Source: Bacteroides sp.
GTDB lineage: Bacteria > Bacteroidota > Bacteroidia > Bacteroidales > Bacteroidaceae
Direction: 5' to 3'
Length of the DNA: 64,000 nucleotides
NCBI GenBank assembly: GCA_022648295.1
Contig: JALCME010000002.1
Span: 124,001 to 188,000, forward strand
The notes beneath the pieces were generated by a model, which worked only from the letters and a program-made list of their open reading frames with translations, ran no database searches and was not told where the DNA came from. The translations under genes and the position numbers were made by a program. Positions within the stretch are counted from its first letter, which is position 1, and the number at the start of each line of letters is the position of its first letter. Shown here piece by piece: positions 24,293 through 33,881 of the stretch.

Positions 24293-24649
24293 ATGGATAA
24301 AAAGGTACAAATAGAAGAGAAGAAGGAAGAAAAGAGCAAAAAACGCACGTCCCTGAAGAGCATCATCGGCGGTGACATTCTAGCCACCGACTTTTTCCGT
24401 CGCCAGACCAAATTAATGGTACTGATCATGGTTCTCATCCTGTTCTACATCCACAACCGTTATGCCTGCCAACAGCAGCAGATAGAAATAGATAAACTGA
24501 AAAAGGAATTGATTGACATAAAATATGATGCACTTACTCGAAGTTCGGAATTGATGGTCAGAAGCCGCCAGTCGCGCATAGAAGAGTACATTTCAGCACG
24601 AAAGAGCGACTTGCAGACTTCAACCAATCCGCCGTACTTGATAAAGTAA
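24293..24649 (+). CDS. ftsL: FtsL-like cell division protein
   Basis: This small 118-residue bitopic protein has a charged cytosolic N-terminus (KKEEKSKKRTSLK). One membrane helix is near residues 42-55 (LMVLIMVLILFYIH). A periplasmic coiled coil follows (QQQQIEIDKLKKELIDIKYDALTRSSEL). FtsL proteins are poorly conserved, but size, topology and position between rsmH and ftsI identify it. It should join FtsQ/FtsB-type partners to recruit the FtsW/FtsI septal synthase. Confidence 0.87.
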   Translation: MDKKVQIEEKKEEKSKKRTSLKSIIGGDILATDFFRRQTKLMVLIMVLILFYIHNRYACQQQQIEIDKLKKELIDIKYDALTRSSELMVRSRQSRIEEYISARKSDLQTSTNPPYLIK

Positions 24650-24690
24650 GAAGAATATTAGTTGGGTTCATCTTTTAAATAGAATAAGGT

Positions 24691-26811
24691 TTGGGCGTAA
24701 ATAAGAAAAATATAATGACTCGCTACTTCTTCGTAGTCCTCATCATGGGACTGGCGGGAGTGGCAATTATCGTTAAAGCTACCATGACCATGTTTGCCGA
24801 ACGTCAATACTGGCAGGATGTAGCAGACCGGTTTGTGAAGGAGAACGTTACCATTAAAGCCAATCGGGGCAACATCCTTTCAGCGGATGGGAAGTTAATG
24901 GCCAGTTCCCTGCCCGAATACAGAATTTATATGGACTTCAAGGCAGGCGGTATAAAGAAGGATACCATGCTGATGCACCACATGAATGAAATCTGCGAAG
25001 GGTTACACAAGATCTTTGCAGATAAGAGTGCAAGTGAATTTAAAGCTCACCTACTCAAAGGGCGCAGAAAGGGAAGCCGGAATTATTTAATCTACCCCAA
25101 ACGGATTTCTTACATTCAATATAAAGAAGCTAAGAGGCTGCCTGTATTCAAACTGAATAAATACAAGGGAGGATTTCATGAGCTAGTTTACAACCAACGT
25201 AAAAAGCCTTTCGGCTCATTAGCTTCACGTACGCTGGGAGACTTATATCCCGATACCACCAAAGGGGCCAAAAATGGGATAGAGTTGGCTTTCGACTCGC
25301 TGCTAAAGGGACACAACGGAATCATCCACCGCCAGAAGGTGATGAACAAATATCTGAATATTGTGGATATTCCACCGATTGACGGCTGTGATATAATCAC
25401 TACGCTTGATGTGGGGATGCAGGATATTTGTGAGAAAGCACTGGTGGATGAGATGAAGGAAATCAACGCCAGCGTAGGAGTGGTTGTACTTATGGAGGTT
25501 GCCACAGGAAACGTAAAAGCCATTGTCAACATGACGAAAGGTGGCGACGGAAACTACTACGAAATGCACAATGATGCCATAAGTTCACTAATGGAACCGG
25601 GCTCCACCTTCAAAACGGCATCTATCACCGTAGCTTTGGAAGACGGAAAGATTACCCCGAATACCACAGTAGATACAGGAAACGGAGTTGTAATGATGCA
25701 CGGACGCCCCATGAGAGACTGGCACAGGGGGGGATTCGGAGTATTGGATGTAACTCACATCATGGAAGTCTCTTCCAACGTGGGAGTTTCCACGCTTATT
25801 GACAGATATTACGGAAGCAATCCGAAGAAGTTTGTGGATGGGCTGAAACGTATGAGCATAGATCAACCCCTGCACCTTCAAATCCCCGGTGAAGGAAAGC
25901 CCAACATTAAAGGCCCGAAAGAAAGATATTTCTCCAAAACAACATTGCCTTGGATGAGTATCGGTTATGAAACCCAAATACCTCCAATCAACATATTGAC
26001 TTTCTACAATGCCATAGCGAACAACGGAACAATGATACGCCCCAAGTTTGTAGAAAAGGCGGTAAGACATGGGGAAGTAGTTCAGGAATATCCCACGGTA
26101 GTGATAAACCCCAAGATATGCTCGGATCGCACCCTCACGCTGATACGGGGAATCTTGCGGAAAGTTGTTTCCGAAGGACTAGCCAAACAGGCCGGCAGTA
26201 AACAATTCGCTGTTTCGGGAAAGACCGGTACGGCGCAAGTATCGCAAGGTGCAGCGGGATATAAGACCGGACACACAAAATACCTTGTCAGCTTTTGCGG
26301 GTACTTCCCATCGGAAGCTCCCAAATACAGTTGCATCGTATCCATCCAGAAACCCGGACTTCCGGCTTCCGGTGGTTTGATGGCAGGTAGCGTTTTCGGA
26401 AAGATAGCCGAGAGAGTGTATGCCAAGAACTTAAGATTCGACATCCGTAATGCAATAGATAGTACAACAAATATAATTCCACCGGTAAAAGCCGGAGAAA
26501 TGAAAGAAGCGTTGTATGTACTCAATGACTTAAAGGTCCCGGTACAACAAGAATTCTCTTCTCAAAACAAGAAGGATATTTGGGGACACACACAGATGCT
26601 TCAGAGCAGTGTGGTATTGCAGAATCAGGGAATAAGCTCCATAACGGTACCCAGCGTCATCGGAATGGGAGCAAAGGATGCCGTTTACCTCCTGGAAAGC
26701 AAAGGACTAAAAGTCCGCATAAGCGGGATAGGAAAAGTAAAAAGCCAATCCATAGCTCAGGGAAATACGATAGTGAAAGGACAAACCGTGAGCCTCACTT
26801 TAGCGAATTGA
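24691..26811 (+). CDS. ftsI: Penicillin-binding protein FtsI/PBP3 with PASTA domain
   Basis: This is a class B transpeptidase that cross-links septal peptidoglycan. One N-terminal membrane helix (RYFFVVLIMGLAGVAIIV) precedes the PBP dimerisation domain. The transpeptidase domain has STFK (Ser about 305), SSN and KTGT (about 511-514). A C-terminal PASTA domain (about 645-706, SITVPSVIGMGAKDAVYLL) is present, which E. coli FtsI lacks but Bacteroidetes versions have. The frame opens at a TTG (24691); an ATG at 24715 (MTRYFFVV) is the alternative start and loses eight residues. It lies between ftsL and murE. Confidence 0.94.
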   Translation: MGVNKKNIMTRYFFVVLIMGLAGVAIIVKATMTMFAERQYWQDVADRFVKENVTIKANRGNILSADGKLMASSLPEYRIYMDFKAGGIKKDTMLMHHMNEICEGLHKIFADKSASEFKAHLLKGRRKGSRNYLIYPKRISYIQYKEAKRLPVFKLNKYKGGFHELVYNQRKKPFGSLASRTLGDLYPDTTKGAKNGIELAFDSLLKGHNGIIHRQKVMNKYLNIVDIPPIDGCDIITTLDVGMQDICEKALVDEMKEINASVGVVVLMEVATGNVKAIVNMTKGGDGNYYEMHNDAISSLMEPGSTFKTASITVALEDGKITPNTTVDTGNGVVMMHGRPMRDWHRGGFGVLDVTHIMEVSSNVGVSTLIDRYYGSNPKKFVDGLKRMSIDQPLHLQIPGEGKPNIKGPKERYFSKTTLPWMSIGYETQIPPINILTFYNAIANNGTMIRPKFVEKAVRHGEVVQEYPTVVINPKICSDRTLTLIRGILRKVVSEGLAKQAGSKQFAVSGKTGTAQVSQGAAGYKTGHTKYLVSFCGYFPSEAPKYSCIVSIQKPGLPASGGLMAGSVFGKIAERVYAKNLRFDIRNAIDSTTNIIPPVKAGEMKEALYVLNDLKVPVQQEFSSQNKKDIWGHTQMLQSSVVLQNQGISSITVPSVIGMGAKDAVYLLESKGLKVRISGIGKVKSQSIAQGNTIVKGQTVSLTLAN

Positions 26812-26858
26812 GAACATTGAATATAAACATAGAATACATTATATAATATATAATAGGT

Positions 26859-28316
26859 ATGAAACTAAACGAATTGCTGAAAACAATACAACCGGTACAA
26901 ATAACCGGAAGTACGGATATTGAAATAACAGGAATAAATATAGACTCCCGCCTGATACAAACGGGACATCTGTTTATGGCAATGCGTGGTACGCAAGCCG
27001 ATGGGCATGCCTACATTCCCGCCGCTATAGCTAAAGGAGCAATCGCCATACTTTGCGAAGAAATGCCTGCGGAGCAAAAAGAGAATATAACCTATATCCT
27101 GATAGAAGACAGCGAAGATGCAGTAGGCAAAGTCGCCACTACTTTCTATGGTAACCCCACTTCCAAGATGGAATTGGTAGGGGTAACGGGAACCAACGGA
27201 AAAACAACCATTGCTACCCTGCTATATCACACGTTCCGGTATTTCGGCTATAAAGTAGGATTGATATCCACGGTATGCAACTACATTGACGACCAACCTG
27301 TTCCGACCGAACATACCACACCGGACCCGATCACCCTTAACTGCTTGTTGGGACAGATGGCTGACGCCGGATGCAAATACGCCTTTATGGAAGTAAGCTC
27401 CCACTCCATTGCCCAGAAGCGCATTAGCGGATTACATTTTGCAGGAGGTATCTTCACTAACCTTACGCGGGACCACCTGGACTACCACAAAACGGTAGAG
27501 AATTACTTAAAGGCAAAGAAGAAATTCTTCGACGATATGCCCAAAGAGTCTTTCAGCTTAACAAACCTGGATGATAAGAATGGATTGGTGATGACACAAA
27601 ACACCCGTTCAAAAGTCTATACCTACTCCTTACGAAGTCTTTGCGATTTCAAGGGTAAAGTTCTGGAATCGCACTTCGAAGGAATGTTGCTCGACTTTAA
27701 CAATCATGAACTCGCCGTACAATTCATAGGACGCTTCAATGCTTCCAACCTGTTGGCGGTGTTTGGCGCGGCAGTGTTACTGGGAAAGAAAGAAGAAGAT
27801 GTGCTTGTGGCACTGAGTACGCTGCATCCGGTAGCCGGACGATTTGATGCCGTCCGTTCACCCAAAGGCTTTACGGCCATTGTAGACTATGCCCATACTC
27901 CGGACGCTCTGGTCAATGTATTGAACGCCATACACGGAGTACTCGAAGGAAAAGGTAAAGTGATCACCGTAGTCGGTGCAGGTGGAAACCGGGATAAAGG
28001 CAAACGCCCCATCATGGCTAAAGAAGCAGCTAAAGCAAGCGACCGGGTTATCATCACATCCGATAATCCACGATTCGAGGAACCACAGGATATTGTAAAT
28101 GATATGCTCGCCGGTTTGGATAAAGACGATATGCAAAAGACAATCAGTATTGTGGACCGCCGCGAAGCGATCAAAACGGCCTGCATGTTGGCGCAACCGG
28201 GAGATGTGATTCTGGTAGCGGGAAAAGGGCATGAAAATTATCAAGAAGTTAAAGGGGTTAAACACCACTTCGATGATAAAGAAGAATTGAAGACGATCTT
28301 TTCCGGGAATATCTAA
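26859..28316 (+). CDS. murE: UDP-MurNAc-L-Ala-D-Glu--2,6-diaminopimelate ligase MurE
   Basis: This cytosolic ATP-dependent ligase adds the third stem residue to the peptidoglycan precursor. The Mur ligase P-loop VTGTNGKTT is near residue 110. The substrate-selecting motif is DNPR (402-405), which marks meso-diaminopimelate enzymes rather than lysine ones. [10 protein letters not shown] and AGKGHENYQ complete the pattern. At 485 residues it is full length. It follows ftsI by 47 bp in the same direction. murF, which usually follows murE elsewhere, is absent; mraY comes next. Confidence 0.95.
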   Translation: MKLNELLKTIQPVQITGSTDIEITGINIDSRLIQTGHLFMAMRGTQADGHAYIPAAIAKGAIAILCEEMPAEQKENITYILIEDSEDAVGKVATTFYGNPTSKMELVGVTGTNGKTTIATLLYHTFRYFGYKVGLISTVCNYIDDQPVPTEHTTPDPITLNCLLGQMADAGCKYAFMEVSSHSIAQKRISGLHFAGGIFTNLTRDHLDYHKTVENYLKAKKKFFDDMPKESFSLTNLDDKNGLVMTQNTRSKVYTYSLRSLCDFKGKVLESHFEGMLLDFNNHELAVQFIGRFNASNLLAVFGAAVLLGKKEEDVLVALSTLHPVAGRFDAVRSPKGFTAIVDYAHTPDALVNVLNAIHGVLEGKGKVITVVGAGGNRDKGKRPIMAKEAAKASDRVIITSDNPRFEEPQDIVNDMLAGLDKDDMQKTISIVDRREAIKTACMLAQPGDVILVAGKGHENYQEVKGVKHHFDDKEELKTIFSGNI

Positions 28317-28385
28317 AGCAAGAAAGCTTTAGACCGGAAACAACTTAATACAACCTGAATAACTCATTAATAACGTAGAAAAGAT

Positions 28386-29654
28386 ATGCTGTACTACTTA
28401 TTCGAATGGCTTAATAAATACAATTTCCCTGGTGCACGTATGTTCGGATATACTTCATTCCGGGCACTAATAGCAATAATTCTCGCTTTGCTTATCTCAA
28501 GTATCTGGGGAGACCGGTTTATAAATATTTTAAAGCGGAAACAAATCACGGAAACGCAAAGAGATGCCAAAATAGATCCATTCGGAGTGAATAAAGTAGG
28601 AGTACCCAGCATGGGAGGAGTGATCATCATCATTGCCATACTCATACCCTGCCTGCTGCTTGGTAAATTGCATAATATCTATATGATACTTATGCTGATT
28701 ACCACCATCTGGTTGGGGTCTTTAGGCTTTGCCGACGACTACATCAAGATATTCAAGCGGGACAAGGAAGGATTGCATGGAAAGTTTAAGATCATTGGGC
28801 AGGTAGGTTTGGGATTAATTGTAGGGTTGACACTCTATCTTAGTCCGCAGGTGGTTATCTGTGAAAACATTGAGATACACAAGCCCGGACAAGAGATGAA
28901 AGTGGTACATAACAATCAGAATATCAAGTCCACCAAAACCACAATCCCATTCTTTAAAAGCAACAACCTTGATTATGCCGACTTCGTTGCTTTTATGGGA
29001 GAACATGCACAAACGGCAGGATGGATATTGTTTGTCATCATCACCATATTTGTGGTAACTGCCGTAAGCAACGGCGCTAATCTCAATGACGGGATGGACG
29101 GGATGGCAGCGGGAAACTCCGCGATAATAGGACTGACTTTAGGCATTCTGGCATACGTGTCGAGTCACATTGAGTTTGCCCGTTACCTGAACATCATGTA
29201 CATTCCCGGTTCGGAAGAACTGGTAATCTTTATCTGTGCATTTATCGGTGCACTAATCGGCTTCTTATGGTACAATGCTTATCCCGCTCAAGTCTTCATG
29301 GGGGACACCGGAAGTCTGACCATCGGAGGTATTATTGCCGTATTTGCCATCATCATCCACAAAGAGCTGCTGATACCTATTCTCTGCGGAGTCTTCTTGA
29401 TAGAAAACCTATCCGTCATTTTACAGGTAAATTACTTTAAACGTGGGAAAAAGAAAGGAGTAAGGCAACGGCTGTTTAAACGAACGCCCATTCACGATCA
29501 TTTCCGCACCACATCGGCACAGTTGGATCCTATATGCAGCTACAAGTTTACAAAGCCTGCAAATGTATTTCATGAAGCCAAGATTACGGTCAGGTTCTGG
29601 ATCGTAACCATCGTGTTGGCGGCAATAACCATCATTACCTTAAAGATAAGGTAA
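28386..29654 (+). CDS. mraY: Phospho-N-acetylmuramoyl-pentapeptide-transferase MraY
   Basis: MraY is the integral membrane enzyme that moves phospho-MurNAc-pentapeptide onto undecaprenyl phosphate to make lipid I. Signature segments are MGGVIIIIAILIP, LGFADDYIKIFK (Asp-Asp), GANLNDGMDGMAAG and GDTGSLTIGG, and a HDHFR-type motif appears near the end. At 422 residues it is about 60 longer than the E. coli enzyme. The extra part is mainly a hydrophilic insertion around 160-205 (CENIEIHKPGQEMK...), usual in Bacteroidetes. About ten hydrophobic segments are visible. Confidence 0.95.
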   Translation: MLYYLFEWLNKYNFPGARMFGYTSFRALIAIILALLISSIWGDRFINILKRKQITETQRDAKIDPFGVNKVGVPSMGGVIIIIAILIPCLLLGKLHNIYMILMLITTIWLGSLGFADDYIKIFKRDKEGLHGKFKIIGQVGLGLIVGLTLYLSPQVVICENIEIHKPGQEMKVVHNNQNIKSTKTTIPFFKSNNLDYADFVAFMGEHAQTAGWILFVIITIFVVTAVSNGANLNDGMDGMAAGNSAIIGLTLGILAYVSSHIEFARYLNIMYIPGSEELVIFICAFIGALIGFLWYNAYPAQVFMGDTGSLTIGGIIAVFAIIIHKELLIPILCGVFLIENLSVILQVNYFKRGKKKGVRQRLFKRTPIHDHFRTTSAQLDPICSYKFTKPANVFHEAKITVRFWIVTIVLAAITIITLKIR

Positions 29655-29736
29655 GAAGATGATAACAGAGAAAGGCTTATTTTGATATAGATATTCGATA
29701 TAGATAAATAACTATAAGATATAACACAAGACGATT

Positions 29737-31071
29737 ATGAATAGAATTGTGATATTAGGGGCCGGTGAAAGCGGTGCAGGTGCTGCCGTACTTGCCAAAG
29801 TAAAAGGTTTCGATACATTCGTTTCCGACACATCGGCTATAAAAGACAAATATAAGGAACTGCTTAACCAATATGGCATTACCTGGGAGGAAGGGCACCA
29901 TACGGAAGACCTGATTCTAAATGCCGACGAGATAATAAAAAGCCCGGGAATCCCTAATGACGCACCCATCATTCTAAAGCTGAAAGAAAAAGGCATTCCG
30001 GTTGTTTCCGAAATAGAATTTGCCGGACGCTACACCAACGCCAAGATGATCTGTATCACGGGGTCAAACGGAAAGACAACGACCACTTCACTGATCTATC
30101 ACATATTTAAAAGTGCCGGATTAAACGTGGGACTGGCAGGAAACATCGGCAACAGCCTCGCTTTGCAGGTGGCAACCGAGCAGCACGATTATTATATTAT
30201 AGAACTAAGTTCATTTCAATTGGACAACATGTATAAATTCCGTGCCAACATTGCCGTCTTAATGAACATTACTCCTGACCATCTTGACCGTTACGATCAT
30301 TGCATGCAGAAGTACATTGACGCTAAATTCCGCATTACACAGAACCAGACGCCTGAAGACGCATTCATCTTCTGGAATGATGACCCTATCATCAAGAAGG
30401 AACTTGCCAAGCATGGAATAAAAGCACATCTTTATCCTTTTGCCGCAATGAAAGAAGATAATGCCATAGCCTATGTGGAAGATGGTGAGATGGAGATCAA
30501 CGCCCCGATAGCTTTTAACATGGAACAGGAAAAGCTAGCGCTTCGAGGTACACACAATCTGTATAATTCACTGGCGGCAGGCATTTCAGCCAATCTTGCC
30601 GGAATACAAAAAGAATGCATACGAAAGGCGTTGGCCGACTTTAAGGGAGTGGAACACCGGCTTGAGAAAGTAGCCACAGTGCGCGGCATAGAGTTTATAA
30701 ACGATTCCAAGGCAACCAATGTAAATTCATGTTGGTATGCGTTGCAAAGTATGCAAACGAAAGTGGTACTGATTCTCGGAGGAAAAGACAAAGGCAACGA
30801 CTATACCGAGATTGAGAATCTTGTCAGGGAGAAATGCTCCGCTCTGGTCTATCTGGGACTGCACAACGAAAAGCTCCATGACTTCTTCGATCGCTTTGGT
30901 TTGCCGGTGGCCGACGTCAATACGGGAATGAAAGATGCGGTTGATGCGGCCTATCACCTTGCCCAAAAAGGTGAAACCGTATTACTCAGTCCCTGCTGCG
31001 CTTCGTTCGATCTTTTCAAAAGTTACGAAGATCGTGGAGATCAGTTCAAGGCTTGTGTAAGAGCACTTTAA
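29737..31071 (+). CDS. murD: UDP-N-acetylmuramoyl-L-alanine--D-glutamate ligase MurD
   Basis: This cytosolic Mur ligase adds D-glutamate to UDP-MurNAc-L-Ala. It has the N-terminal Rossmann-like motif ILGAGESGAGAA. The central-domain P-loop is ITGSNGKTTTTSLI, around 107-120. LDRYDHCMQKY and NDSKATNVNS are characteristic of MurD, and the C-terminal domain has LILGGKDKGNDY and LLSPCCASFDLF. At 444 residues it is a normal length. It lies between mraY and ftsW, the common order in dcw clusters. Confidence 0.95.
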   Translation: MNRIVILGAGESGAGAAVLAKVKGFDTFVSDTSAIKDKYKELLNQYGITWEEGHHTEDLILNADEIIKSPGIPNDAPIILKLKEKGIPVVSEIEFAGRYTNAKMICITGSNGKTTTTSLIYHIFKSAGLNVGLAGNIGNSLALQVATEQHDYYIIELSSFQLDNMYKFRANIAVLMNITPDHLDRYDHCMQKYIDAKFRITQNQTPEDAFIFWNDDPIIKKELAKHGIKAHLYPFAAMKEDNAIAYVEDGEMEINAPIAFNMEQEKLALRGTHNLYNSLAAGISANLAGIQKECIRKALADFKGVEHRLEKVATVRGIEFINDSKATNVNSCWYALQSMQTKVVLILGGKDKGNDYTEIENLVREKCSALVYLGLHNEKLHDFFDRFGLPVADVNTGMKDAVDAAYHLAQKGETVLLSPCCASFDLFKSYEDRGDQFKACVRAL

Positions 31072-31101
31072 CGGATTATTAATTTTAATATCTCTATAAG
31101 A

Positions 31102-32379
31102 TTGGATCTACTAAGAAGCATATTTAAAGGAGACAAAGTAATCTGGATCATATTCCTCTTCCTCTGCCTCATTTCCATCACAGAAGTATTTAGTGCTGCA
31201 TCCACACTAACATACAAAAGCGGTGACCACTGGGCTCCAATTACACAGCACAGCATCATCCTTATGGTCGGTGTGGTGGTCGTCGTACTTATGCACAACA
31301 TCCCTTATAAATGGTTTCAGGTATTCCCCGTATTCCTGCTGCCGATTTCCGCCGTCCTTCTAGTGCTCGTCATGCTGATGGAGCGTGTAAATGGAGCATC
31401 ACGATGGATGAGCATTATGGGTCTTCAATTCCAGCCTTCGGAAGTCGCGAAAATGGCGGTTATCATTGTCACGGCCTTCATTCTCTCGAAAGGGCAGGAC
31501 GAAGATGGAGCCAACCCCAAAGCCTTCAAACGAATTATGATGATTACCGGAGTGATTTGCTGTCTCATTGCTCCCGAGAATTTATCAACAGCGGCATTGC
31601 TCTTCGGGGTGGTGTTCCTGATGATGTTTATCGGGCGGGTATCGATGAAAAAGCTATTATTGCTCATTGGCGGACTGGCATCCATTGCAATTCTGGGGGT
31701 AGCTTTCTTAGTACTGACCAAGAATAGCGACTTACCATTCCTGCACCGCTTTGATACCTGGCGCTCCCGCATCGAGAAGTTCACAGACGACAAGGAAGTA
31801 CCGGCCGCAAAATTTGATATTGACAAAGATGCTCAGGTTGCACACGCACGCATTGCTGTAGCTACCAGCAACATTATAGGAAAAGGGCCCGGAAACTCGG
31901 TACAACGAGACTTCTTAAGTCAGGCGTTCTCCGATTTCATCTTTGCCATTATCATTGAAGAACTGGGGCTTGTAGGAGGAGCCGTAGTGGTCTTCCTCTA
32001 CATATGTCTGCTCATACGAGTGGGGAGAATAGCAAAGAAATGTAACAGAACCTTCCCGGCGTTCCTTATTGTAGGCATTGCCCTACTACTAGTGTCACAA
32101 GCCATCTTCAACATGATGGTGGCGGTAGGCCTGGCTCCGGTTACCGGTCAGCCGCTCCCTCTCATCAGCAAGGGTGGAACCTCCACTTTGGTTAACTGTG
32201 CATATATAGGCATGATCCTAAGTGTCAGCCGATATACAGCAAAGCTGGAAGCACAGAAAGAGCATGATGCACAAATTCCAATGCAGATAGATGTACCCGA
32301 GGGAGAGAATAACGGCGATGCACAAACAGCTGTCGACCCTACGGCAAAGGCACTTAACAGCGATACGGAATTTGAGTAA
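31102..32379 (+). CDS. ftsW: FtsW, SEDS-family septal peptidoglycan polymerase
   Basis: This multi-pass inner-membrane glycosyltransferase polymerises lipid II at the septum together with FtsI. Roughly ten hydrophobic helices are visible. SEDS signatures include GLQFQPSEVAKMA, FSDFIFAIIIEELGLVGG and LPLISKGGTSTLVNC. The only start giving a complete first helix (MDLLRSIFKGDKVIWIIFLF) is a TTG at 31102; the first in-frame ATG is about 50 codons further in. The protein is 425 residues, with a hydrophilic C-terminal tail ending SDTEFE. Some Bacteroidetes annotations call it FtsW/RodA/SpoVE. Confidence 0.93.
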   Translation: MDLLRSIFKGDKVIWIIFLFLCLISITEVFSAASTLTYKSGDHWAPITQHSIILMVGVVVVVLMHNIPYKWFQVFPVFLLPISAVLLVLVMLMERVNGASRWMSIMGLQFQPSEVAKMAVIIVTAFILSKGQDEDGANPKAFKRIMMITGVICCLIAPENLSTAALLFGVVFLMMFIGRVSMKKLLLLIGGLASIAILGVAFLVLTKNSDLPFLHRFDTWRSRIEKFTDDKEVPAAKFDIDKDAQVAHARIAVATSNIIGKGPGNSVQRDFLSQAFSDFIFAIIIEELGLVGGAVVVFLYICLLIRVGRIAKKCNRTFPAFLIVGIALLLVSQAIFNMMVAVGLAPVTGQPLPLISKGGTSTLVNCAYIGMILSVSRYTAKLEAQKEHDAQIPMQIDVPEGENNGDAQTAVDPTAKALNSDTEFE

Positions 32380-32403
32380 CGACCAGAAATTAGAAATAGA
32401 GAT

Positions 32404-33555
32404 ATGAAAACAAAAAGTAATATACGCGTCATTATCAGTGGAGGAGGTACCGGAGGGCACATCTTTCCGGCAGTATCCATAGCAAACGCCATAAAGGAGC
32501 TACACCCCGAAGCCGAAATACTGTTCGTTGGTGCCGAAGGCCGAATGGAAATGCAGCGTGTTCCTGATGCAGGATACAACATCATAGGGCTACCAATAGC
32601 AGGATTCGACCGTAAGCACTTATGGAAGAACGCAGCCGTTATTCTCAAACTGATACGCAGCCAATGGAAAGCAAGAAGCATCATTAAGAAGTTTCAACCG
32701 CAAGTAGCTGTCGGAGTGGGAGGATATGCAAGCGGCCCGCTTTTAAAAATGGCTGGCATGATGGGTATTCCCACGCTAATACAAGAACAAAACTCATACG
32801 CAGGGGTTACCAATAAACTCTTAGCCAAGAAGGCTTGTAAGATTTGCGTAGCTTATCAAGGAATGGAAAGGTTCTTCCCTGCCGATAAGATCATCTTAAC
32901 CGGAAACCCGGTAAGGCAAAGTTTGTTTGCAACAAAGCAGAAGCGGGAAGACGCCGTCTCTTCTTTTAACCTCAACCCTCAAAAGAAAACAATACTGATA
33001 CTGGGCGGAAGCCTTGGTGCACGCACCATCAACCAAACCCTCATTGCCGCGCTGAACACTATCAAATCGGCAGGTGAAGTACAGTTTATCTGGCAGACCG
33101 GAAAGATTTACATCCAGCAGGTGAAAGAGGCTATAACCGCTGCAACAAGCGAAACGGTAAACAATTCGCAAGTTGCTTCCATCCCCAACCTATACGTAAC
33201 CGACTTTATCAAGGACATGGCAACCGCCTATGCAGCCGCTGATTTAATTATCTCCCGTGCAGGCGCCGGCTCCATTTCCGAGTTTTGCTTACTACATAAA
33301 CCTGTTATCTTGGTCCCCTCTCCTAATGTGGCCGAGGATCATCAAACCAAGAATGCACTGGCTTTGGTAGACAAACAGGCAGCCCTTTACGTAAAAGATG
33401 CAGATGCCATGCAGCAACTCATTCCTGTTGCACTCGAGACCGTTGCAGATGAAAGCAAACTGGCAGCTCTAAGTGAGAATATCGCACAGTTGGCACTACC
33501 GGATTCAGCAATAGTCATCGCCAAGGAGGTATTGAAATTGATCAAAGAAGAATAA
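32404..33555 (+). CDS. murG: UDP-GlcNAc--lipid I GlcNAc transferase MurG
   Basis: MurG is a GT-B glycosyltransferase at the inner face of the membrane that converts lipid I to lipid II. The N-terminal glycine loop SGGGTGGHIFPAVSIA and GVGGYASGP are the lipid-I-binding side. The C-terminal UDP-GlcNAc site shows ILGGSLGARTINQ, ISRAGAGSISEF and PSPNVAEDHQTKNA. At 383 residues it is slightly longer than the E. coli enzyme. The stop is followed by a 326-bp gap with 125-bp tandem repeats before murC. Confidence 0.95.
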   Translation: MKTKSNIRVIISGGGTGGHIFPAVSIANAIKELHPEAEILFVGAEGRMEMQRVPDAGYNIIGLPIAGFDRKHLWKNAAVILKLIRSQWKARSIIKKFQPQVAVGVGGYASGPLLKMAGMMGIPTLIQEQNSYAGVTNKLLAKKACKICVAYQGMERFFPADKIILTGNPVRQSLFATKQKREDAVSSFNLNPQKKTILILGGSLGARTINQTLIAALNTIKSAGEVQFIWQTGKIYIQQVKEAITAATSETVNNSQVASIPNLYVTDFIKDMATAYAAADLIISRAGAGSISEFCLLHKPVILVPSPNVAEDHQTKNALALVDKQAALYVKDADAMQQLIPVALETVADESKLAALSENIAQLALPDSAIVIAKEVLKLIKEE

Positions 33556-33556
33556 A

Positions 33557-33850
33557 ACAACATTAAAAAATATAGCTGAATATATTGTAACTGAAGAATA
33601 TACTGTTTAAGAATCGTACGATCAAGGAAGTATTCAGTATAAAAGACAAAGAGTTCAGAACAATACAGGTTAAGAAGTAAGACAACATTAAAAAATATAA
33701 CTGAAGATAATGCAATTAAAGAATATGTTGTTTAAGAATCGTACGATTAAAGGGACATTCAGTATAGGAAAGAAAAGGGTTCTGCATTATACAGGCTAAG
33801 GAGTAAGACAACATTAAGAGATACAGCTTTAAAAGATATAGCTAAAATAA
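33557..33850. repeat. 125-bp tandem repeat between murG and murC
   Basis: The first unit starts at 33557, the second at 33682 and a third, partial one at 33808; each opens with ACAACATTAA. The first two are about 80% identical by eye over their length. Each contains the perfect palindrome ATCGTACGAT (33613-33622 and 33738-33747) and ends in AGTAAG. The repeat fills the otherwise empty 326-bp gap inside the dcw cluster. No ORF, terminator or promoter of good quality was seen in it. Confidence 0.85.
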
Positions 33851-33881
33851 AAACGACTCAGAAATAACTGATTACAGAGAA

